From: Desulfobacula sp.
Lineage (GTDB): Bacteria; Desulfobacterota; Desulfobacteria; Desulfobacterales; Desulfobacteraceae
Length of the DNA stretch: 12,892 nucleotides
Direction: 5' to 3'
Assembly: GCA_029940235.1 (NCBI GenBank)
Contig: JAOZRI010000037.1
Span: 1 to 12,892 of the forward strand
Shown here in pieces: positions 1 through 5,846 of this stretch (its first letter is position 1; each line of letters begins with the position of its first letter). Both the position numbers and the translations under genes were made by a program. Under the pieces are notes generated by a model that was not told where the DNA came from, made no database searches, and was given only the letters and a program-made list of their open reading frames with translations.

Positions 1-33
1 AGAATGAAACAGTGGTTTAAAAATATAATTTAA
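1..33 (+). CDS. ftsA: C-terminal end of FtsA (partial)
   Basis: Reading frame 1 gives RMKQWFKNII followed by a TAA stop at 31-33. FtsA proteins commonly end in a short amphipathic membrane-targeting helix of the type R-(M/I)-K-x-W-F-K-x-x-(F/I), which attaches the actin-like FtsA and, through it, the FtsZ ring to the inner face of the membrane. The match is only ten residues, but its position directly before ftsZ is the usual ftsA-ftsZ order in the division cluster. The rest of the gene lies outside the window. The identification rests on this short motif plus context. Confidence 0.7.
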   Translation, partial: RMKQWFKNII

Positions 34-51
34 TTTTTTTAGGAGGTGGAT

Positions 52-1308
52 ATGACTTTTTCTTATGTGGAAAATGAGAGTTCGGCAAAAATCAAGGTCA
101 TTGGTGTTGGAGGAGCCGGCGGTAATGCCGTAAACAACATGATTGACGCAAAGCTTAAAGGTGTAAAATTCATTGTTGCCAACACAGATGTCCAGGCCCT
201 TGATGCATCAAGAGCTGAAGTAAAGATTCAAATTGGAAAAGAGCTGACAGAGGGTCTTGGTGCAGGTGCGGATCCACATAAGGGCAGAGATGCTGCTTTG
301 GAAAGTATGGATGAGCTGCGAAAAGCCCTGGAGGACAGCCACATGGTATTTATCACAGCAGGATTTGGCGGCGGCACAGGCACGGGAGCTGCGCCTGTTA
401 TTGCTGAAATCTGTAAAGATCTTGGAATTTTAACCGTAGCAGTTGCATCTAAGCCTTTCTCTTTTGAAGGTAAAAAAAGAGAAAAACAGGCACTTAAAGG
501 ACTTGAAAACATTCAAGGAATTACAGATACTGTAATTACAATTCCCAATGACAGGCTCAGAGGCATTGCACCCAAGGGAGCCAGAATGGTTGATATGTTT
601 ATAAAGGCAGATGAAATTTTGCACCACTCTGTCAAGGGCATTACTGATTTGATTATGATGCCGGGCCACGTTAACCTTGACTTTGCAGATGTAAGAGCCA
701 CAATGCAAAAATCGGGTAAAGCGTTGATGGGTATAGGTATTGCATCGGGAGAAAACCGTGCAGTTGAAGCTGCAGAAAGAGCTATCTCCCACCCTCTTCT
801 TGAAGATATATCCATTTCCGGGGCAAAGGGTGTGTTGATGAATATAACATCAAGCTCTGATCTTACCCTTGATGAGATGACAGAGGCATCTGACAGGATT
901 TATGAAGAAGTTGGAGATGATGCTGAAATCATCTGGGGCCAGACATTTGACGAAGAGCTTGGTGATGAGATGAGAATTACTGTAATTGCAACAGGTATTG
1001 GCTCTGAGGAGCTTGAAGAATCCAGCAATATTCATCATTTTGATCCTGCTATTATTCCAACCAACGAATATCAACAGCCTGCAATGGCACCACAAGCTGC
1101 TACCCATGCCCATAGACCCATTGCGCGCGGGCATGTAAGAACTCCTACCGAGGAAGAGCTTTCAAACTGGAATGAATTTGACAACCCTGTCATCATGACA
1201 AATAAAAAAGTGGTGGGGGGTGAGGATATTATAAATGATTATGCCACAATGGCATTTGATAACGATGATCTGGAGGTGCCGACATTCCTTAGAAGAAAAG
1301 CTGACTGA
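52..1308 (+). CDS. ftsZ: Cell division GTPase FtsZ
   Basis: FtsZ is the tubulin-like GTPase that polymerises into the cytokinetic Z-ring. The 418-residue product has the N-terminal nucleotide-binding loop GGAGGNAVNNM (about residues 20-30), the tubulin signature GGGTGTGAAP (106-115), and the T7 synergy loop NLDFAD (208-213), whose two Asp residues complete the GTPase site of the neighbouring subunit. A variable linker follows from about residue 320, and the conserved C-terminal peptide LEVPTFLRR, which binds FtsA and other partners, lies at the end. Length is normal. An open frame extends to a GTG at 46, but a perfect AGGAGG at 41-46 overlaps that codon and sits 5 bases before the ATG at 52, so 52 is chosen. 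It follows ftsA by 18 bases and is probably co-transcribed with it. Confidence 0.98.
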   Translation: MTFSYVENESSAKIKVIGVGGAGGNAVNNMIDAKLKGVKFIVANTDVQALDASRAEVKIQIGKELTEGLGAGADPHKGRDAALESMDELRKALEDSHMVFITAGFGGGTGTGAAPVIAEICKDLGILTVAVASKPFSFEGKKREKQALKGLENIQGITDTVITIPNDRLRGIAPKGARMVDMFIKADEILHHSVKGITDLIMMPGHVNLDFADVRATMQKSGKALMGIGIASGENRAVEAAERAISHPLLEDISISGAKGVLMNITSSSDLTLDEMTEASDRIYEEVGDDAEIIWGQTFDEELGDEMRITVIATGIGSEELEESSNIHHFDPAIIPTNEYQQPAMAPQAATHAHRPIARGHVRTPTEEELSNWNEFDNPVIMTNKKVVGGEDIINDYATMAFDNDDLEVPTFLRRKAD

Positions 1309-1331
1309 CATGTGAAAATGAGATAGGAGTT

Positions 1332-1364
1332 ATGATGTTGGCAGCTTTAAGGTATCAATGGTGA
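1332..1364 (+). CDS. Possible 10-codon leader ORF before the radical SAM gene
   Basis: A good ribosome binding site (ATAGGAG, about 1322-1328) precedes an ATG at 1332. The frame encodes only MMLAALRYQW before TGA at 1362-1364, eight bases before the ATG of the next gene. The next gene's own start at 1372 has no convincing Shine-Dalgarno, so translation could reach it by termination and re-initiation. It may equally be chance or a decayed former start. No similarity to known leader peptides is evident. Confidence 0.25.
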   Translation: MMLAALRYQW

Positions 1365-1371
1365 ATCATGA

Positions 1372-3028
1372 ATGAAAAAAAAGTTTAAACTCAGGCAAAA
1401 TTATGGTTTGAAAAACAGTAGTGAAACAGGAGCCATAATTAAAAAAGGCAAAGGTTTGATAAAAACTGCCCTTGTGTATCCAAATACATATAAGGCAGGC
1501 ATGTCAAGCCTTGGGTTTCAAACTATATATAAACTTGCAAACAATATTGAGTTTGTATCGTGTGAACGGATTTTCTGGCATGGACAAAAAGATAATAACA
1601 AATGTCCAAAAAGCATTGAAACCGGGTTAGGACTTGATAAATTTGATATTATCATGTTTTCAATTTCATTTGAAAACGATTTTTTAAACCTTGCTCAACT
1701 CCTTGTTCAAGCGGGCATCCCCCTGCGATCATCTGATCGAAACCACATCCACCCCCTGGTGGTTGCAGGGGGAATCGCCTGTTTTTTAAATCCTGAACCC
1801 ATCGCGGCCTTTATTGACTGTTTTCTTCTTGGTGAAGCAGAATGCCTTTTAAAACCTTTTTTTGATGGCTATATAAAAAAAAAAAGAGAAACAATTTTTT
1901 TTACAAACTCTTGAAAAACAGATTCCTGGTGCTTATGTACCTTGCAAAAACTACAATCGTGTCAAGGTGCAATACCTTGAAAACCTTGAAAATACCACAA
2001 GCTGCACAACTATCCTTACCTCTGATACTGCTTTTAAAGACACTTTTCTTATTGAAACCCTTAAAGGCTGCCCCCATGGATGCAGGTTCTGCAGTGCCGG
2101 ATTTATTTACCGCCCACCAAGAATCTATCCTGCAAAAAACATCTACAATGCCATTGATAAAGCTTTTGGCAAAACAGATAAAATAGGGTTTGTCAGCTCT
2201 GCCATTGCAGATCACCCAGATATCATAGAGATTTGCGACTATGGTCTAAAACACAACTTTAAATTATCTTTTTCATCCCTCAGGTCTGACAAATTAGATA
2301 ATAAATTTATCCTTGTACTTGCAAATTCAAAAATCAAAACAGCAACCCTTGCACCGGAAGCCGGTTCAACAAGAATGCGCAAAATCATCAATAAAAATAT
2401 TAAAGAAAATGATATACTTATTGCAGTTAAAAAACTTGTTAATGCCAAAATCATAAATTTAAAACTCTATTTTATGATTGGGCTCCCTTTAGAAGAGATT
2501 GATGATATCCATGCAATTGTTGAATTAACAAAAAAAATTAAAACTATTTTCCTTGAAGAATCAAAAAAAAACAGGAAAATAGGAACCATTACTTTGAGTG
2601 TTAACCCCTTTATTCCAAAACCATGTACTCCATTTCAATGGACCTCCATGGAAGATGAAAAAACATTAAAACAAAAAGTTGGAATTATCAGGCAGGGATT
2701 AAAAAAAATAGCCAATTTAAATATAAATGTGGAATCGCTGAAAAAGGCAAAAATCCATGCTCTTTTATCCCGTGGGGATCAACACACAGCTTATATAATA
2801 GAATCTGCCCTTAAAGATGGCTGGACATCAGCCATGAGAAAAAACTCAAAATACTGTAATTCAATTATTTACAAAAAAAAGGATGTAAATGATCCCCTGC
2901 CCTGGGATTTTCTTGAGACCCGGATAAAAAAACAATTCCTTGTGAAAGAATTTTTAAAAGCAAAGGATGAAACCCAATCCAGACCCTGTCCCATGATTGA
3001 ATGTAAGAAATGCAAAACCTGTATCTGA
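1372..3028 (+). pseudogene. Radical SAM protein with B12-binding-like N-terminus, split by a frameshift
   Basis: Two open frames together make one protein of about 551 residues. The first (1372-1914) carries an N-terminal region with ALVYPNTYKAGMSSLGFQT, typical of B12-binding-type radical SAM proteins related to TIGR03960. The second has the [4Fe-4S]-binding motif CPHGCRFC (CxxxCxxC, composite residues 233-240) and ends in a Cys-rich tail, CPMIECKKCKTC. Frame 2 is open from 1877, well before the GTG at 1967, and gives KQFFLQTLEKQIPGAYVP, which continues the first part smoothly. The break therefore lies in the 11-A run at 1875-1885; ten A's would restore one frame. It may be a true pseudogene, a sequencing error, phase variation, or a gene rescued by slippage on poly-A. 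An in-frame TGA at 1369-1371 rules out a longer start. Substrate unknown. It follows ftsZ by 63 bases. Confidence 0.8.
1875..1885 (+). other. A11 homopolymer, site of the frameshift
   Basis: Eleven consecutive A residues follow the codons for FDGYI of the radical SAM gene. Upstream the coding frame is frame 1; immediately downstream it is frame 2. A one-base loss or a two-base gain in this run joins the frames. Runs of this length are prone to replication slippage, to RNA polymerase slippage and to base-count errors in sequencing. Confidence 0.75.
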
Positions 3029-3092
3029 GTTGTAAATCAAAGTATTTTCTCAATGGCAATCAACAAGTTTTTTCCAAGTTCAAGATGGAAAT

Positions 3093-3980
3093 TTAGCACT
3101 CCTCATCAACCTTTATTCGGCTACTGATGCAGGCATGGCAACTGCCGGATCTATGTCTTGCTGCATCGGAAAGAGATATAATGCCTGAAACCGGCTGATT
3201 TTTTCTTGGAACAACAAATAGGCGGTGTAAATCTTTTAAAATCATGGATTTAATTGCACTCTCAACTGGAGCCTCCTGATGGCAGAGTGCCACAGGTGTT
3301 GACATTATTCTTCTGGCAGGGATATTCAATTGAAGGCCATGCCTGTAGCACAAAATGATATCTGTTTTAGAGATAACGCCCTTTGGATAATTATCATTAT
3401 CAGCAATCAGTATTGCACCAAATCTTGAGGCAGAAAGTATTTCAACCACTGATTCAAGGGAATCATCTTCCCTGCATGATTCAACATCTTTAGTCATAAC
3501 TTCAAAAACTTTATACCTTTTAACACTCTGTTGTATGGTTTTCTGGGCTTTATTAAAAAGACCCTGGGCACATTTGCTGCAATAGAGATAAAGCATACCC
3601 ACAATATCAGGATATGCTATTGCACCAACAGCGCAGTTTGTATCTTCGTTCAATGCATACAGCCTGTAGATATTATTGGTTTTCATGGTATTTAATGCAG
3701 AATCAAGGGTATCTTCCGGCAGGCAGAAAAGCGGAGGTGCATTCATTATCATCTCAATGGGGGTTGATAATTCCATCCCTGAATACCATGCCCCCATTAT
3801 ATCAGTCTTGGAGACAACGCCCAGGGGCTTTTGTCCATCATGGCCAATCAAAAGAGCATTAATTTTATATTTGATCAGATACTGGATACAGCAGTCAATG
3901 GTGTCATGGGGCTGCAGCATCACAATCTGTTTGCGCATGGCATGGCGAACTTTCAGGCCTGTAAGAGTATCCTTTCCCAT
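3093..3980 (-). CDS. Four-CBS-domain protein with two CxxC motifs
   Basis: CBS domains pair into Bateman modules that usually bind adenosine nucleotides and control enzymes or transporters. This 295-residue cytoplasmic protein has four, at about 10-65, 73-130, 157-212 and 220-277, and no other catalytic domain. The two halves are an internal duplication: GVVSKTDIM...GMELSTP...IMNAP in the first aligns with GVISKTDII...GLQLNIP...IMSTP in the second. Each half is followed by a CxxC (CSKC 134-137; CHAC 281-284), and the chain ends in Cys, so metal or redox sensing is possible (inference). An upstream GTG at 3986 overlaps the stop of the preceding CBS gene as GTGA; I prefer the ATG at 3980 because GAAAGAG is better spaced to it. 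Either way the two genes are translationally coupled. Partner unknown. Confidence 0.85.
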   Translation of the reverse strand: MGKDTLTGLKVRHAMRKQIVMLQPHDTIDCCIQYLIKYKINALLIGHDGQKPLGVVSKTDIMGAWYSGMELSTPIEMIMNAPPLFCLPEDTLDSALNTMKTNNIYRLYALNEDTNCAVGAIAYPDIVGMLYLYCSKCAQGLFNKAQKTIQQSVKRYKVFEVMTKDVESCREDDSLESVVEILSASRFGAILIADNDNYPKGVISKTDIILCYRHGLQLNIPARRIMSTPVALCHQEAPVESAIKSMILKDLHRLFVVPRKNQPVSGIISLSDAARHRSGSCHACISSRIKVDEEC

Positions 3981-3982
3981 GG

Positions 3983-4444
3983 TCACACTCTTTCAATCAG
4001 ATGATTAAAAAGATCTGAAATATAAACAATGCCAATGGCTTCATCATTAAAAACAACGGGCAGCCTTCTAACATGTTTTTTAATCATAATATCAAGTATC
4101 ATCATCAAATGCATGTCAGGATCAATGGATATTATCTTTGGAGTCATGATATCTCCAACAAGAAGATCATCAATTTTTCCGATGGTACGTTCAATGATTC
4201 CCTCTATTTCAATATCACTGATATTACCCCATATTTTAACATGCTTGGGCAAAAGGAACAGAAGAATATCATACATTGATATCATACCAGCGATTGAACC
4301 CTGCCCATTGGTCACCATGATGCCAAAAATTGTTCTCCCCTGTGATTTTGACTCTTTAAAAATTTCTAAAGCCTGGGATAGGGGAGCATCAGGGCTCAAT
4401 GTTTTAAACTCTTTTACCATGATATCTCTGGCTGTTGTTTTCAT
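3983..4444 (-). CDS. Two-CBS-domain (Bateman) protein
   Basis: A 153-residue protein consisting of a single CBS pair, at about residues 5-65 (ARDIM...SPDAPLSQAL...GMISMYDIL) and 95-150 (VGDIMTPKIISIDPD...RRLPVV...GIVYISDLF). Such stand-alone Bateman modules are thought to sense AMP, ATP or related ligands and act on a partner protein. No signal peptide or membrane segment is seen. The frame is open 27 codons further upstream, but AAGGAG sits seven bases before the ATG at 4444 and the ARDIM motif follows directly, so this start is chosen. It is the first gene of a two-gene unit with the four-CBS gene and is divergent from the pyrophosphatase gene across a 232-base gap. The specific target is not evident. 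Confidence 0.85.
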   Translation of the reverse strand: MKTTARDIMVKEFKTLSPDAPLSQALEIFKESKSQGRTIFGIMVTNGQGSIAGMISMYDILLFLLPKHVKIWGNISDIEIEGIIERTIGKIDDLLVGDIMTPKIISIDPDMHLMMILDIMIKKHVRRLPVVFNDEAIGIVYISDLFNHLIERV

Positions 4445-4582
4445 AGCGCTGCTCCTTTTCTCAATTTTCTTTTTTAAGGATTCTAAAACAAATAGATAAA
4501 AATTAAAACAAATTTTATATTTCACTTGTTTATATTATAAATTTTTCATATAAAACTTTTTGTGTGGTAAAATATGAAATGT

Positions 4583-4634
4583 CTGTATGGCGGTACAGAA
4601 AAATTAAATATTAGATGATAAGTTATAGATCATC
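4583..4634. promoter_or_regulatory. Two dyads in the divergent CBS/ppaC control region
   Basis: The 232-base gap between the two divergent units is very AT-rich and must hold both promoters. Two short inverted repeats stand out: CTGTA-6-TACAG at 4583-4598, and GATGAT-9-ATCATC at 4614-4634, the latter 42 bases before the ppaC start. Either could be an operator or a leader hairpin. I could not place convincing -35/-10 pairs, so this is only a pointer. Confidence 0.25.
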
Positions 4635-4676
4635 AGACCATGAAAATTATAATCAAAAATTTAGGAGGTAAGTTTT

Positions 4677-5597
4677 ATGACCACGTTAGTAGTTGGACAC
4701 AAGAACCCGGATACTGATTCAGTTTGTGCAGCAATTGCACTTTCAGATCTTAAAAAAAAACTTGGTGAGGATATTGCTCCTGCTGTGCAGGGAGAACTCA
4801 ACCCGGAATCAAAATTTGTGCTTGAAAAATTTGGTGTTGCAGCACCCGACATTGTTACTTCATATGCAGGAAAAGATATATATATAGTTGACAACTCTGA
4901 TCTTGCCCAATGTCCCGATGATCTTGGCCAAGCCAATATCCTTGGCATAGTGGATCACCACAAACTTGGTGATGTTACCACTGGACAGCCACTTGAGTGC
5001 TGGATCTGGCCCGTTGGCTGCACATGCACTGTTGTTGCATCCATGTATGATTTTTTCAGTGTTGAAATCCCAAAAGATATTGCAGGTATCATGCTTTGTG
5101 CCATTTTATCTGATACTGTAATTTTTAAATCTGCCACCTGTACTGATACAGACAAAAAAATATGTGCAAAACTTTCTAAAATCTGTGGCGAAAGTGATCT
5201 GGAAACCCTTGGCATTGAAATGTTCAAGGTAAAATCTGCCGTGGAAGGCACTCCAATCCGTGAACTTGTCCTGCGTGATTACAAGGACTTTAACATGGGT
5301 GGAAAAGGTGTTGGAGTCGGGCAGCTTGAGCTTGTTGACCTATCCATTGTCGATGGTATCAAGGCTGATCTTGAAAAGGATATTCAAGCCCTTAAAGAAG
5401 AGAAAGGTCACCACAGTGTATTTCTCATGCTTACTGATATCATGAAGGAAGGTACAGAACTTTTGATTGTTTCAGATGATGAATCTGTTGTTGAAAAAGC
5501 TTTTGGTGTAACTCCTGCAAATGGTAAAGTATGGTTGGATAATATCATGAGTCGTAAGAAACAGATTGTACCAGACCTTGAAAAGGTATTTGGATAA
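4677..5597 (+). CDS. ppaC: Manganese-dependent (family II) inorganic pyrophosphatase
   Basis: It hydrolyses pyrophosphate to two phosphates in the cytoplasm. In a sulfate reducer this would pull sulfate activation (ATP sulfurylase) forward (pathway inference). The 306-residue protein is a DHH-family phosphoesterase. Motif 1 GHKNPDTDS (7-15) supplies metal ligands His8, Asp12 and Asp14; Asp72 lies in VDNSD; DHH is at 93-95; AILSDT surrounds Asp146; and the C-terminal substrate-binding motif SRKKQ is at 292-296. VDNSD replaces the VDHNE seen in Bacillus-type enzymes but keeps the key Asp. Length is that of the plain enzyme, without the inserted CBS pair or DRTGG domain of CBS-PPases, which is notable because CBS genes lie next door. 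AGGAGG at 4663-4668 is eight bases from the ATG. It appears to be a single-gene transcript. Confidence 0.96.
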   Translation: MTTLVVGHKNPDTDSVCAAIALSDLKKKLGEDIAPAVQGELNPESKFVLEKFGVAAPDIVTSYAGKDIYIVDNSDLAQCPDDLGQANILGIVDHHKLGDVTTGQPLECWIWPVGCTCTVVASMYDFFSVEIPKDIAGIMLCAILSDTVIFKSATCTDTDKKICAKLSKICGESDLETLGIEMFKVKSAVEGTPIRELVLRDYKDFNMGGKGVGVGQLELVDLSIVDGIKADLEKDIQALKEEKGHHSVFLMLTDIMKEGTELLIVSDDESVVEKAFGVTPANGKVWLDNIMSRKKQIVPDLEKVFG

Positions 5598-5600
5598 TAT

Positions 5601-5722
5601 GTTTGAGCAAAAACTCACCCATCTGCTTCGTTGCTTCAAACTTTTGCAATCCTCATGTACTACAGTACACTCCGGTTGCAAAAGTCCTTGCGCCTCACAT
5701 ATGGGCAACTTTTAGCTCAAAC
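5601..5722. repeat. 122-bp imperfect palindromic intergenic element
   Basis: The ends are a perfect inverted pair, GTTTGAGC (5601-5608) and GCTCAAAC (5715-5722). Nested inside are CACCCAT/ATGGGCA-like arms, a perfect 10-base pair ACTTTTGCAA (5640-5649) and TTGCAAAAGT (5676-5685), and a central dyad TGTACT-ac-AGTACA (5656-5669). All share nearly the same centre (about 5662). The element starts four bases after the ppaC stop. It resembles the dispersed palindromic units found between genes in many deltaproteobacterial genomes, and it might stabilise or end the ppaC message. No T-run follows it, so it is not a standard intrinsic terminator. Confidence 0.7.
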
Positions 5723-5763
5723 ACAAATTTTATGGGATGTAAAACACGAATTTTATGGGATGT
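5721..5763. repeat. Two 20-bp direct repeats, 23-bp period
   Basis: ACACAAATTTTATGGGATGT (5721-5740) recurs at 5744-5763 with a single A-to-G change. The first copy begins inside the last two bases of the 122-bp palindrome. Only two units exist, so this is not a CRISPR array. Confidence 0.7.
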
Positions 5764-5792
5764 GGGATTTAAGACAACTTGAATCTCACATC
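5759..5792 (+). other. 15-bp RNA hairpin in the ppaC 3' region
   Basis: GATGTGGGATTTAAG (5759-5773) and CTTGAATCTCACATC (5778-5792) pair across a four-base loop ACAA. In plus-strand RNA all 15 positions pair: 13 Watson-Crick and two G-U. In minus-strand RNA the two wobble positions become A-C mismatches, so the structure favours a plus-strand transcript, that is the ppaC message. No U-run follows. A 3' stability element is possible. Confidence 0.5.
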
Positions 5793-5798
5793 TCAATT

Positions 5799-5823
5799 CG
5801 TAACTATCTCATCGTAACTATCT
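5799..5823. repeat. Two 11-bp direct repeats, 14-bp period
   Basis: CGTAACTATCT occurs at 5799-5809 and again at 5813-5823, separated by CAT. It lies just before the stop of the histidine kinase gene on the other strand. No function is apparent. Confidence 0.6.
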
Positions 5824-5846
5824 AATTTTTCCCCAGGATATCTTTT

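Noticed and set aside
46..51. GTG at 46 as the ftsZ start
   Set aside because: It overlaps the AGGAGG ribosome site itself; the ATG at 52 is correctly spaced.
430..815. Open frames of 100-120 codons on the minus strand within ftsZ
   Set aside because: They lie fully inside ftsZ, have no ribosome sites and show no recognisable domains; they are shadows of a conserved gene.
1967..3028. Second half of the radical SAM gene as an independent gene starting at GTG 1967
   Set aside because: The frame is open and homologous-looking 90 bases further upstream, and the GTG has no spaced ribosome site; it is part of a frameshifted gene.
3071..3091. TTTCCA-9-TGGAAA hairpin as a bidirectional terminator between the converging radical SAM and CBS genes
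   Set aside because: The stem is only six base pairs with a nine-base loop and has no T-run on the correct side of either strand.
4029..4499. 156-codon plus-strand frame opposite the two-CBS gene
   Set aside because: The minus-strand frame has two clear CBS domains and a good ribosome site; the plus frame has neither.
5721..5823. CRISPR-like array
   Set aside because: Only two units of each repeat with 3-base gaps; no spacer-sized intervals and no cas genes.
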